32,041 nt of DNA from Collybiopsis luxurians FD-317 M1. Its lineage: Eukaryota > Basidiomycota > Agaricomycetes > Agaricales > Omphalotaceae. Below the pieces are notes generated by a model that was not told where the DNA came from, made no database searches, and was given only the letters and a program-made list of their open reading frames with translations. Made by a program: the position numbers and the translations under genes. The stretch is from positions 2,454 to 34,494 of the forward strand of contig KN834892.1 in NCBI GenBank assembly GCA_000827265.1, in the 5' to 3' direction. This document shows positions 11,017 through 21,685 of the stretch, one piece after another. Numbering within the stretch: the stretch's first letter is position 1; the number at the start of each line of letters is the position of its first letter.

Positions 11017-11235
11017 TGCTCCTTCAACTACTTAATCTATAGAAAATTCCATTACTCGAGTCCCATCCTGATGAATAAGTGGTGTCGCAGTTGAATCCAG
11101 TTATTTCATTCTCAGAGTCATCGATGTCTGTTCAACAGCTAGAATGATACATGTGTACCGTCGATTGACAGCATTCAGGTAGGAAATATCCGAAAATGAG
11201 ATCTCATGCAACAACATGGGAAATCCATAAGCTTG

Positions 11236-11243
11236 TATAAAAG
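11236..11243 (+). promoter_or_regulatory. TATA box of inhibitor gene copy 1
   Basis: TATAAAAG lies 73 bp before the ATG at 11309. The same octamer is 72 and 73 bp before the ATG in copies 2 and 3, so position and sequence are preserved. Confidence 0.65.
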
Positions 11244-11308
11244 AAACCAGGATGAGTAAACAATTGCCCCCAAGCTCACTAAGAGTTTTCATATCCTGAA
11301 ACAGCAGC

Positions 11309-11935
11309 ATGGTACACCAAGCTCATTACCTCATTCTGAACTCTTCCAGACCAGTAGGTCGCCCTCTGGCTGAGGACAAAAGCAATCATCCGAAGCCTAT
11401 CAAGTTGCTTACTACAAGTGCTCACCAGGATGAGATCAGGGTTAGTTATCCTTCACCTCAGTACCAGTGTCCGTCACTTACTGTTGAGGTTCAGTGGGTC
11501 CTTGAAGGTAATCCCCACGGCTATATTGCCAAAATTCGCGGCAACCCAACTGCCCCTGGACCTCCTCCTAAGCCCACTGACAAAGTCTTTGCTCTTCTTC
11601 TGGAGGAGGAGATACCGGAGGAATGGATCCTTGAACCTGTCCCACAGCATGGTGTAAACCATTATATGTGAGTGTGAGCCATTGTTAATTGTGAAATGAG
11701 AAATGACAATAGCATCTATTTCTTAAGCATTCTGACTCATGACCGTCAGAGGGGCTGGGTTACTCCCAAGGAAGAAGACGGGCAGGTAAACGTGTTATTT
11801 TTCACATCAATTCAAAAGCCGCATGTCTAACTATTTGATCACCTAAAGATCAGCTGCCGACCCTTAATTGCTACTATGTCTATCCCACCCCAGTATGAAT
11901 CAGGTGCTGTCTTTGAACTCAGGCGGGTGGAATAA
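11309..11935 (+). CDS. Cospin-like (I66) serine-peptidase inhibitor, copy 1
   Basis: Four exons: 11309-11440, 11495-11667, 11728-11785, 11849-11935, giving 149 aa, close to the ~150 aa of cospin as I recall it. Introns are 54, 60 and 63 nt with GTTAGT, GTGAGT and GTAAAC donors, CTTAC or CTAAC branch-like motifs in introns 1 and 3, and AG acceptors. Pattern matched to family I66 (fungal beta-trefoil peptidase inhibitors): YLILNS near residue 7, GRPLAED (17-23), DKVFALLLEEEIPEEW (73-88), GWVTPKEEDGQI (111-122), RPLI (125-128), PPQY (134-137), FELRRVE at the end. No signal peptide or membrane segment, so probably cytoplasmic. Residue 27 is His. Intron 1 is a multiple of three with no stop; if retained it adds 18 residues and gives 167 aa. 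Other mushroom beta-trefoil inhibitor families (I48, I85) are the alternatives. No lesion is seen. Confidence 0.72.
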
Positions 11936-12131
11936 ACAAAGATAGGATATTCATTATACTGGCCAAGGACCAATTCCTGGATAACCAGTTTACCATAATG
12001 TACTCTACTCTACTGTAGTACAACTATGGAATGCACATTTTTACTCCAGGGGAGGGGGGGCAATTATGTCCCTCTCAAGTCCAGACAAGGAAAAAGCAGA
12101 AAAAAAACCTTTCTAGGATCTTTGAGGATAC

Positions 12132-13251
12132 AGGGTCTTCGCTATCCTTGACCTACCAACTTGCATATGGATCTACAGTAGCCGAGGTGCTGCAAGCTTG
12201 TTTGGACTCCATTTGGAGGGTCGCGAGGAGGACAATGTAATAGTAAATATATTCATCTGATCATTCGGATTCTGGTGCATTAGTTCTTGGTCCCAAGCTG
12301 GTAATAAATCTTACCTTACCTTATCTTTATGGTTTGTTGCTCATTGATTAAGCCTGTTGTATAAAATAAAACCTCTTCAAAGTGGAAATTCTCTTTTTTG
12401 CTTTTTCTCTCTTTAGATTTCTGTGTCCCTCTTTTTTGGCATGGACATATGTTTGGCATGTACAAGTCCGGAGTCACAGTGTGATTTCTGAAATTTTTTG
12501 TGTCCTTCTTTTTTTGCTATCTGTGTAAGACTTCCTTGTACTTATGGTACATACAGTAAATCTTATAGTGTATGGTTACCCCATTGGTATCCATGAAGTA
12601 CAGACAAGTGTGGTTTTCGCTAGTTTGCCTATGAATCACAGTCGATATAACTGATCCAAAGTATTTATATATATGCATGGGCACTATTCTAGGCCTTAGC
12701 TGCAAAAAGCATTTTAAAAGAGATGATTACTAGTACAGTCTGTTTGTAAATTTTACCCTGTTAATAAAATAGCACTATGTTGAGGATACAAGTCCTGCCT
12801 AGATATTACATATTGTGCTTGCTGTGCATATCCGCGACCATAGTCAGTACTTCTTCTCAAGTTTTTCATTGCATATTCTACTTTCCATTTGCTCTGCTTG
12901 GGTTAGTAGGTACTCCGATGGAAGATATACATTACCTATGGACATTATTTAATGTACTGATATACATTTGTAGCCTTCAAAATTATTCACACTACCTCAT
13001 GTGCTTCTGAGGGTAAGTTGTTACAATTATGTGCCAGTCGAACTATGTACTAAAATGTAGTATATAGATCTGTATTTACATAATTTGACAGGTAAAAAAT
13101 GATACACTAAGTTGTTCACAGAGTGTAATGATGGTCAGTGGAAAAGCAAAGTATTTGAATCGCAGGTACTCAGACTGGGTTCAAGATGTAAGAAGTAAAG
13201 GGACACTATGCCGTGATAATGGAATTTCTGGTGCATCATTTTACATTTTGA
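12132..13251. other. Intergenic; no supported gene
   Basis: AT-rich. Positions 12656-12712 (around TATATATGCATGGG and ATTCTAGGCCTTAG) match 22091-22147 and show that duplication with the R2 flank extends past 12131. Small open frames at 12777-13010 and 13128-13331 have no family signature; the latter ends 10 bp inside the next coding-like frame, so an intron or frameshift may link them. Confidence 0.4.
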
Positions 13252-14106
13252 CCAAATTCGAGGCTGAAACTCTCAACAGATCTCAGACCTCAACTCAAAC
13301 ACAGCAAAGGAAAGTGCAAGAAGGCTCATAACAATGAGGACATCTCTGTTGCTGCTCCAACAAAGAAACCTAGGTTCCAGAAACTTCATTCTCTAGGGCC
13401 CTCCACATCTGTTATTACTACTGGCCCTACTCCAGCACAGACAGTTTCAGCATCAGCTGGAGCCCCAATTGCCGCTGTCATTCCTGTTGATATGGATACC
13501 AATGAAACAGAAGGCTCTGCCAGTGTCCCCACACTAGACATCACCAATTCTTCTTCCTCTACTTCCACTACGAGTGCTCCCATCTCTACAGTAGGCATAA
13601 ATGCCTCTTCTACTTCCACTACTTGCACTCCTAATGCTACCACCAATATCAACAGGTCAGCTGATACCACTACTTCTGCAACCCAAACTCATCAAATCTC
13701 CAGTATCAGAGCCAGTGCCAACACTCCCCAAACTCTCAGCAATCCCAACACTCCAGCAGAGACGACCACCCATGGTACCACTACCAAAACTCCTCATGTC
13801 AATGCTCTTGCTGCTGAACCTTGCACTGCCACTACTGCTACTACTGAAACTGAACCTCACACTGCCGCCACCACTACTGAAACTGAAACTCCTCACATCA
13901 ATGCTCTTGCTACCGAACCTCGCTCTGCCACCACTACTACTGAAACTCGCTCTGTTTCCTCTGCCAAATCTCCCGAGAACAGTGCTAATACACCTGCAGA
14001 TGTCGATTCTATGACAAATGACAACCCTACTGAAAGGACCATTCTGACAAGCGGCTCTAGTACAGTTCACCACAAGGTACACTTGTTTTTCTCTTTTTTC
14101 CTCTGA
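13252..14106 (+). CDS. Ser/Thr-rich low-complexity protein, fragmentary
   Basis: A frame open from about 13252 to the TGA at 14104-14106 encodes KGKCKKAH, a nuclear-localisation-like PTKKPR (about 13360), and then some 200 residues dominated by Thr, Ala, Ser, Pro and Glu. A 96-bp unit is repeated (starts about 13791 and 13887), giving two copies of TPH(V/I)NALA. The true start is unclear. The frame may join upstream 13128-13330 and downstream 14127-14640, where EAKAKVKAKQQSQANE and SVFKSISDEEKS appear, through introns I cannot place with confidence. No enzymatic domain is visible. It could be a disordered nuclear protein or a transposon-associated gene. Thr/Ala bias makes antisense open frames here meaningless. 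Confidence 0.35.
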   Translation, partial: PNSRLKLSTDLRPQLKHSKGKCKKAHNNEDISVAAPTKKPRFQKLHSLGPSTSVITTGPTPAQTVSASAGAPIAAVIPVDMDTNETEGSASVPTLDITNSSSSTSTTSAPISTVGINASSTSTTCTPNATTNINRSADTTTSATQTHQISSIRASANTPQTLSNPNTPAETTTHGTTTKTPHVNALAAEPCTATTATTETEPHTAATTTETETPHINALATEPRSATTTTETRSVSSAKSPENSANTPADVDSMTNDNPTERTILTSGSSTVHHKVHLFFSFFL

Positions 14107-15684
14107 ATACATAGCTGTTCTTCATTATGAGCAGAATCCGCTGTTAGTTGTCTGTTCTCTCTCTCGAATGCCATACTCACATAGATCCATTTCAGAGCTG
14201 GTCATGTAGTCCCTTGTACAGTCAAAACTCCGGCACGGGAAATGTTTACAAGCAACCTGGCTCCCAAACTGGATACACAGAGGCCAAAGCCAAAGTCAAA
14301 GCCAAGCAGCAGAGTCAAGCTAATGAAAGTGGACAATAGTGACCCGGTTTCTCCCCGTTAAGTTTTTTTCCATATGTCTACAGATTACTAACATACCTTT
14401 TGGTTCAGAAATATCTTCGCCATTATATATCTTCAAGATCACACACCCACCAAGAACAGGTTCGGGAGTGTGTTCAAGTCAATTTCGGATGAAGAAAAGT
14501 CGGTGCGTACCTACTTTATGACTCTATTCTTGGTATCCAGCTCACGGGCGCTGTTAGATACCGCACAAATCTCAAGGATGCTGTGGCTTCGACTTCTGGT
14601 GTGACTCCAACTCCGACTCCGACTACAGCTTCGAGTTCAAACAACACTTTGCAATGAATACAGCAGGTCTGGTTTCTATTTCTCTTACTTGTTTATGTAT
14701 ACTAACTTGTTTTAGCTATTTTAGTATCGATTCTCTATTATACTCTGCATTACGGCGCAAACAATGGATGTTAATATGGCGGTGAATAGATTACCGTATA
14801 TTCCCAGCTCAGCTCAGATAGATCCAGAATGAACGATATGTATTTTGTAGCATACCATTTGTACCCATTTTTTCCAGACTTGCCCATAAACACGGACAAA
14901 TGCTGAGAATATTTGAGAGGCAGTCTGAGTTTCCAGTTTTTCCGGATAAACATGGACCAGCCCAGACCGGGTTTTGACTGGGCATGATCATTGGTTGAAG
15001 GTCTAAAGTAAAAAACAAAACACAGGTTTGGCGCAATTATGTATGTCATGATCGAAGTTACACAAATCGGGTGGCCTTGGCTCAGTGTGACCCGCTTTTA
15101 GCCACTGGAACTCAATGCGCTTTGTATGGACTCCTGTGTTTTGTTGGACTGTATACTGTCAGTTTCAAGTCATATCAACACATAAAATCTCATCGGTGGT
15201 TTGTGCTTAACAGTGGATGTCATCAACGTGTACATACTCTACACGCAGTCATTTTACTATTCAGACAGTTCGAAATAGTTAAATACCTTAAGTTTGTCAT
15301 TGCTATTTATATCCATTGTCCCGCTGTCAGAGACCAGAACTCGACGCACTTCATTTGTACTCCTGCTGGGTTTTGCTCTCGATTCCATACTGCCTTCAGC
15401 CATTTCTACCCTGAACGATATTGAAGGAATCATTGAATGAGTATGTCTTATATGCGCGGCAACCTGAACCCTATTCGAACAGTTATTCCAAAGCATCTCT
15501 CATCCCTCGACTTCATCAACTCCCCATTCTCTCACTCTCCACCCCTTCCCCGGTCCTTTTGTCACTGCTATGAATGTACTACATGGTCCCACTGACAGAG
15601 GCCATCGATACTTCCCTCTTCAATCACGGTTTGTGCATTCTCAATCATTGAATCAAACTATTCTACCATCTTTATAACATACTT
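14107..15684. other. Intergenic; possible 3' exons of the Ser/Thr-rich gene, then nothing clear
   Basis: 14127-14660 may hold terminal exons of the Ser/Thr-rich gene: a Lys/Gln-rich piece, SVFKSISDEEKS at about 14459-14501, and a Thr/Pro-rich tail ending at a TGA near 14657. From 14660 onward no gene is supported. Positions 15528-15615 resemble 1650-1735. Confidence 0.35.
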
Positions 15685-16055
15685 TATCTTTTCGACCATA
15701 AATTCATGGGATGTTATGTGTTATGCATTGAATTTGAAAAATTCTAAATTCAAAGGGTGAAGTTATGCATTACGCAAACTAGTAAATTCAATTCATAAAT
15801 TCAAGTTTTAAATTTATAGGGACTATCGGGAGTCAGGACTGATGCATTCAACTTTGCAGCCACCCATTAAGAATTGGGAGTACACGCACAATCTCGAGGG
15901 GAGATAAAAAAGGCGCCGGTATTATACATTTGAGTGGGTGTTATTCTTTTGTCGGCTGCCTAATTCAAGCTAGGGTATTTTGAGTTACGAAATCCAAAAT
16001 TGGCTAATTCATATGGTCACGTTATGCGTTACGCGAATTTGTGGTCGACAAAATA
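15685..16055. mobile_element. MITE-like element with TATC/TATT termini
   Basis: The left end TATCTTTTCGACCATAAATT (15685) and the reverse complement of the right end TATTTTGTCGACCACAAATT (to 16055) form an imperfect terminal inverted repeat that continues with GTTATG-type motifs. The interior is AT-rich with repeats of AAATTCA and TTATGCATTACGC. It is related to the element at 28089-28471, sharing GACCATAA(G/A)TTCATGG and the alternating GTTATGYRTTRYGC motifs. About 371 bp, with no coding capacity. A TA target-site duplication is possible but not clear. Confidence 0.5.
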
Positions 16056-18217
16056 CAGTATTTTCACTCATTTCAAAATGTTCTGTGGGCAAGTGTTGCC
16101 AAAAATCCAAATGGTACCACAAGTGTATTTGTTCTGATTCATCATAGTACAGTCCCCTATTTCTTCGCTGGAGAGTATCTCAACCACTGCACCACAAGCC
16201 TGACAAAGTGGAGTCTTGACAGCTATGTAGAGAAATTAACAAGTGTGAAGAAGTGAATCATAATTCAGTTGATTAACAGAGTCAGTGGGGTCTTTGATGT
16301 TCCACTCTGACTATCTGTTCTCGCGTATAAGACAAAAAGGTCTCAGACTTGTGCCTAACATCAATCTAAGATGGCTCATAACTCACTACACCTGGGACTT
16401 ACTATTCTGGACACAGAAGTGCAAGCGCGATATCCGTGACCCTCTGTCAAATTTGGCAGGAGATTGAACACAATTTGAGTGCGATCTTTCACTTCTAGGT
16501 CAAATACTAAGTAGCAAAACAATTGTCTGAAATCTGTGTATTTCTGTTTTTTTGGCCGTTCCTGATTAACATCTTGGACAAATGAAATACTGAAGGATCG
16601 TGCAAAAGGTACAACAAAAGCTTTGAGATTGGTATGGAACAGATATGTACTTAGAGCCAGCGAGAATGCATACATAACAGATTTATGAATTTTTCATAAT
16701 GGTACAGGTCACTGGATGGGGAATTCTCACTACATAACTGAGTTGATATGTCATGAGGAGTGAAAACCCACCAATGAGGACAATTGCTTTAACAACCATT
16801 ATACCCACTTGATCTGACTGTATTTGGGAGTTCCAAGAAGCGCGTCCGGCAGTGTGATATTAAGCTGCGCCAGACTGGAATAAGAAAAATGTATTATGGC
16901 AGATTTGACACTAGATCTTTATGGAAATAATGTGCCACTATGAGTCTAGGGTCCGAGTCAGATCCGTATTTGGTAACTTCAAAGAGCATCTCCTAAGGAA
17001 TTACGAACTACTTTCCTTTGCTGAACGTGGGCTACCAACAAGGTACATATTCCTCAAACTGTATATTTGAGCCTCTACCGCGATACTAATTCTGTCAGAC
17101 AAAGATGGTTGCTAACATTTTCCAGAGTATTGATGAATTTCAGTTTGGTTCGCCCTGAACAATCTCTATTCGGATCCTGTTTCTCCCAACTGAAGCTCTT
17201 CGAGAGGCCAAGTTTATGCTTTCTCGCTTTAGGTCATGGAATCTGAATAGGGTAATTAACTCCAAAGCTGGCCACATTGTCTATGTCAATGCCGACTCGA
17301 AATAGACATGGAGATTAAATTTAACTCCTTGGATGTCCCAAACACAGATCTTATTCGGGGCCTAAATTGTGGCATGAGCACCGTATTTGCCCTACACTTG
17401 CGGGCATGTATAACATTTTTGTACTCGCTTTTCTTTCATACTTGTATGGGAAGTGTATGAAGAGTATGGGGCCATATGACTCAGACCGGGGACCTCAACG
17501 AAGTGATTGTAAGTAGTTTCATCATTTTACCTTCCTTGCCGTGTCACCATAGATCTCAGGAACGCCCTTTTGAGCCTCGTTCTCTAGTGATATGTGGATT
17601 TACACACTCAGATCTGGCCACTACTATACCATTTTAAGCAGTTGAAATGTCCTATGTCTGCAGGGCATCTTATGAAAGGCATTGAAATGGCAAGCACAAA
17701 CATATGTGTCCTTTATAATGTCCTTAGCTTATGTAGAATATTGAACATCTCCGACAACTCACTTTTTTTTCACATTACATTGGGGGATGCAGGGTTGCCG
17801 TTCTACTGGAATACCCCTTGAACGAAAGTCTCACCCTGTCCAATGTCCGATTGAGGTCTTACGTGATTTTAAGGAATTCCTGAATGGAAGCGAAAAATGC
17901 CCTGAGCTTGTGCCGTAACATTTCCTGACATCTTTGCCTCTACAATGAGCAGTCAACCTCTGTTCCTCTTTACCTTTCCCGACGACTTTTTCCTCACCTG
18001 AAGAGTAACTACTCATCATGCCGCCCAAAAGAGCTGGAGGGGCATATCGAGTTTGCATATCGAATGTGATTGCTTCTGGTTCTTTTTACATCTGACTGTT
18101 AAGCAGTTACATCGAGACTCAGCCCATCAACCAATTGTTGAGTCGGTGGAGGTTTGATGATATTGTCAACCAGCATTTCCACAGGTGTCTCACAGTCGTT
18201 AGCAGCCATATCATTGC
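16056..18217. other. Long stretch without a recognisable gene
   Basis: Several small open frames occur on both strands (for example 16376-16675 minus, 17594-17821 plus), none with a family signature or conserved splice structure. Segments such as 17150-17310 have a protein-like flavour but are interrupted. This is probably old, decayed DNA. Confidence 0.4.
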
Positions 18218-18430
18218 GGATTTCCCCTGGTTCTGACTTCTAATGAGCGCTTTTCGTCATTTGCAATTGAACTTGGTTTCCTGAATTTCAATGTTGACCA
18301 CGATAGAATGATATCTGTAGGCACATCTGATTCTGAAAATGGATTTTGATAGGAAGCTTCACGAACTCTCACCGGTTAAACAAAGGGTCTTCATAATGCA
18401 TGTCTCCATACTGACTTCAGCCACCGAGGT
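18218..18430 (+). repeat. Outer repeat segment shared with 24503-24715
   Basis: TTTCCCCTGGTTCTGACTTC to about TCTCCATACTGACTTCAG aligns with 24503-24715 (for example TTTGCAATTGAACTTGGTTTCCTGAA in both) in the same orientation. In copy 2 it lies about 120 bp before the main repeat; in copy 3 about 890 bp before. It shows that the unit shared by R2 and R3 was once longer than the present core. Confidence 0.65.
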
Positions 18431-19258
18431 TATCGAGTTGATGAAATTCCGGTAGCAGCGGGAGTTGTCACCAGGCTGGGATGTACAGGATGAACGGCGT
18501 TGTTGTCGTCATCATTAGTGTGGTTGAGATAATTATAACGCACTTCGCCGTAGAGTAATAATGAAATTTTTCTTCGGTGTTACCTGGATCTTCCCCGTCC
18601 CCTCTACCTTTGTTCGATTTTCCTTCTCCTTCCCCTGTCGTGGGAGAACCCCAACCCCGGATTCGTCCATATCTGCCTATTGCCCAACCCTTCTATGCCT
18701 CGCTTTTCTCCTCTCTTCTGCATTAGCTCATCCCAACTCCCGAATCTGGGGAACGCAAGCAGTGACCAATCAAAAAAAAATTTCTCAGGTGGTCGGCAAC
18801 GTCCTGATATCCTCACAATCGGGCCCATTGTAAAACAAGAAGTCAATAAACTAGTGCATAGAATGCCAGTCTCTATGGGGAGGAGTTACAAATAAGCGAA
18901 GAATATCCTCTGACACGATGCAAGTGGGAGAACACTATACCAAATGATTTGTATACACTGATACTCATCTATTTTCCCCATTTTCCGTAGCTTATGGCAC
19001 GGCACGGACTTAAAAAGGCTAGAGCTGCACTCTCCTGAAAGTAGATCGCGGAGGTCTAATGGATCTGCAATTGAGCATGACTAGTTCAAAAAAAGAGAAT
19101 AAAAAAATTTATCTACTAAGCGCTGAAACGAGCGAAGATAAGCGAGTAAGCGAGATATCTGAGTTTCCGATATGCACAGGTCTCTCTGTACAGTTGCGCA
19201 ACAGCTATCATTGTTTATCTGGATGAAGGAATTTTCAGAAAACAGCTGTGGGATAATC

Positions 19259-20290
19259 TTATATGAATACGATTAACGTACTCCTCTCAGCAACGAGCCA
19301 TCCATCGGAAATTTTAAGGAAGAATATACACAGTTTTATCTTGTATGCCGACAGACATTTTTGTAGACGAACACATTGTAGAAATTCGAAGTAGTGGCTA
19401 TAATCGATAAATGGAGCTTGAGCCTTGTCAGTTAGTGCATCGAAAAGGTGGTAGGAGCAAACGTTCCAGTGGATGCTATCTATATCCGTGTCATAGAAAC
19501 GAACCTTCACCAGCAAATCTACCCTTCCTTGTTTGCAAACAATGGAGCAGGAATCTGAGCGTCTCCCCCAGCAGTACTTTATCATAGTTCTTCCAGTGAA
19601 ATGCTTCAAAGCTTCAATATTTTTGACATTGTACCGGACTTTTATTTTACTTTCACCGCCAAACGCGACCCGCTCGGCCTACCTATTATCTGTGGATGTA
19701 TTCACAATTAAGAATTTTCCCGTATGAGTACGCTGATCGCCGGGAGGGCCAGGCCCAAGGATTATCAAATACCGTAGGATAAGGTCTTCTGGGCAAGTGA
19801 CGAGTCGACACGTCCCTAATTGTCACATCAGGATTCACACATTCAAGATCTTCAGCCTAGGACAACAATCGATGCTTCATGCATCCGGAATCTACATGGC
19901 TGCGATTATCAAAAAAACAAGTATGCCATTGCTAATTCGGTCCCGACAGCTTCGCAAGTTCCATGATGACCGTAACATTTCCTCCATAATCACTGTCAAA
20001 TACTAGTAAGACCACAGACAGGCTGGATGGGCTGGACCAGGAACGACGACCAGGAACGACGTTAACCTATATTGTAATGCAATTTTCATGGGCATTTGTG
20101 AGATTGGCACATCAAAGTATGTAATGCTAAGTTGCATGTTCCTATATGGTTCTGTAGGAACACAGCTGCCTAAGATCTGAAGGGCTTCAATGATTGGAGC
20201 ATTTACCAATAAAATGGTAGACCACGAGCATAGGCAAGTCCCATTGCAGATTTTTACGATTTTGACCCTTAAATAGTCCGAGTCCCGCAA
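19259..20290 (-). pseudogene. Decayed unrecognised gene in R2
   Basis: Counterpart of 9487-10735, not recognised. The frame 19259-19609 is longer here and includes HFTGRTMI, GRVDLLVKVRFYDTDIDSIH, SYHLFDALTDKAQAPFIDY and LQKCLSAYKIK. A frame change relative to R1 follows HFTGRTMIK, and LAKLSGP / FDSDYGG lie in another frame upstream, so it is probably non-functional. Being the same in at least two copies, most decay probably preceded the duplication. Confidence 0.4.
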
Positions 20291-20309
20291 TCAGTTAGGA
20301 TTCAGAGTC

Positions 20310-20579
20310 AGAGGGGGTTCAAGCCCCAAATTTTCATTAGCCATTTCCCATTCGATGACTGTTCAACAGCACTATTGCAGCTTCTTAGACTTTCCTGATG
20401 AGCTCCGGTATCGAGCCGCTGTTGACACTGCACTCTCGAGAACCAGATCTTATGAAATATGCCGCACTGCACGGATGTCTAAGGTTAGACACAAGGCTTG
20501 CAGTCACATTGGCACATTCTTTGCATAAGGTTTGAGTGTCCAATCTACTACACCCCTTTTTTTGTTCACTGTCCATCAT
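20310..20579 (+). other. Strongly conserved block with a 57-codon ORF (R2)
   Basis: ATG 20355 to TAA 20526-20528, 57 residues, same length as in R1 and R3. Differences from R1 are confined to the first half (for example Asp to His, Ala to Pro, Gln to Arg, Thr-Ile to Ala-Ala) and are mostly amino-acid changing; the second half is identical. Preceded by GGTTCAAGCCC at 20316-20326. Confidence 0.4.
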
Positions 20580-20798
20580 TGCTCCTTTTACTACTTAATC
20601 TATAGAAAATTCCGTTACTCGAGTCCCATCTTGATGAATAAGTGGTGTCGCAGTTGAATCCAGTTATTTCATTCTCAGAGTCATCGATGTCTGTTCAACA
20701 GCTAGAATGCTCCATGTGTACCGTCGATTGACAACATTCTGGTAGGAAATATCCGAAAACGAGATCTCATGCAACAACATGGGAAATTCATAAGCTTG

Positions 20799-20806
20799 TA
20801 TAAAAG
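20799..20806 (+). promoter_or_regulatory. TATA box of inhibitor gene copy 2
   Basis: TATAAAAG, 72 bp before the ATG at 20871, conserved in place with copies 1 and 3. Confidence 0.65.
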
Positions 20807-20870
20807 ACACCAGGATGAGTAAACAATTCCCCCCAAGCTCACTCAAGTTTTCATATCCTGAAACAGCAGC

Positions 20871-21497
20871 ATGGTACACCAAGCTCATTACCTCATTCTG
20901 AACTCTTCCAGACCAGTAGGTCGCTCTCTGATCGAGGACAAAAGCAATCATCCAAAGCCTATCAAGTGGCTTGCTACAAGTGCTCACCAGGATGAGATCA
21001 GGGTTAGTCATCCTTCACCTCAGTACCGGTGTCTGTCACTTACTGTTGAGGTTCAGTGGGTCCTTGAAGGTAATCCCCATGGCTATATTGCCAAAATTCG
21101 CGGCGACCCCACTGCCCCCGGACCTCCTCCTAAGCCCAATGACAAAGTCTTTGCTCTTCTGCTTGAGGAGCAGATACCAGAGGAATGGATCCTTGAACCT
21201 GTCCCACAGCATGGTGTAAACCATTATATGTGAGTTTGAGCCATTGTTGATTGTGAAATGAGAAATGACAATAGCATCTATTTCTTAAGCATTCTGACTC
21301 ATGACCGTCAGAGGGGCTGGGTTACTCCCCAGGAAGAAGACGGGCAGGTAAACATGTTATTTTTCACATCAATTCAAAAGCCGCATGTCTAACTATTTGA
21401 TTGCCTAAAGATCAGCTGCCGACCCTTAATTGCCACTATGTCTATCCCACCCCAGTATGAATCAGGTGCCGTCTTTGAACTCAGGCGGGTGGAATAA
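20871..21497 (+). CDS. Cospin-like (I66) serine-peptidase inhibitor, copy 2
   Basis: Exons 20871-21002, 21057-21229, 21290-21347 and 21411-21497 give 149 aa with exactly the exon lengths of copy 1. All splice sites are kept. Differences from copy 1 include Pro19Ser, Ala21Ile, Leu33Trp, Thr35Ala, Asn61Asp, Thr72Asn, Glu83Gln and Lys116Gln. Residue 27 is His. The conserved family pattern (KVFALLLEE.IPEEW, GWVTP, RPLI, PPQY) is intact and no nonsense codon is present. Intron 1 (54 nt, 21003-21056) is again free of stops and a multiple of three. Family assignment and uncertainty as for copy 1. Confidence 0.72.
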
Positions 21498-21685
21498 ATG
21501 AGGATAGGATCTTCATTATACTGGCCAAGGTCTGATTCCTGAATAACCAGTTTACCATAATGTACACTACTCTACTGTAGTACAACTATGGAACACACAT
21601 TTATACTCCATGGGGGCAACTATGTCCCTCTCAAGTCCCGACAAGGAAAAAGCTCAAAAAAACCTTCCCAAGATCTTTGAGGGTA

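Larger units (their letters stand above)
8770..12131 (+). repeat. Segmental repeat copy R1
   Basis: From GCCGTAGAGT at 8770 to about 12131, R1 matches R2 (18547-21685) almost continuously and in the same orientation; R3 (25605-29372) matches from TTGCTCAGGTGG onward with more substitutions. Contents in order: a pyrimidine-rich leader, a decayed minus-strand gene (9487-10735), a conserved block (10745-11016), TATA box, and the four-exon inhibitor gene 11309-11935. I saw no terminal inverted repeats, so this looks like segmental duplication rather than one transposon. R1 alone has an internal tandem duplication at about 10170-10740. A shorter match to copy 2 reappears beyond the edge (12656-12712 against 22091-22147). 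Confidence 0.85.
18547..21685 (+). repeat. Segmental repeat copy R2
   Basis: Same-orientation copy of R1, from GCCGTAGAGT at 18547 to about 21685 (AAGATCTTTGAGG). It has the same order of parts as R1 without the internal tandem duplication, and carries a small local duplication of GACCAGGAACGAC near 20036-20060. Offset between the inhibitor genes of R1 and R2 is 9562 bp. Confidence 0.85.

Noticed and set aside
11474..11662. Antisense frames over the inhibitor exon 2 (also 21036-21224 and 28909-29154)
   Set aside because: Shadows of the real coding strand, which has conserved splice sites and a family pattern.
8770..12131. Whole R unit as a single DNA transposon
   Set aside because: No terminal inverted repeats, no target duplications and unequal ends among the three copies; segmental duplication explains it better.
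13386..14112. Val/Glu-rich and Ser/Gly-rich minus-strand frames over the Thr-rich ORF
   Set aside because: Direct consequence of ACT/GCT-type repeats on the other strand.
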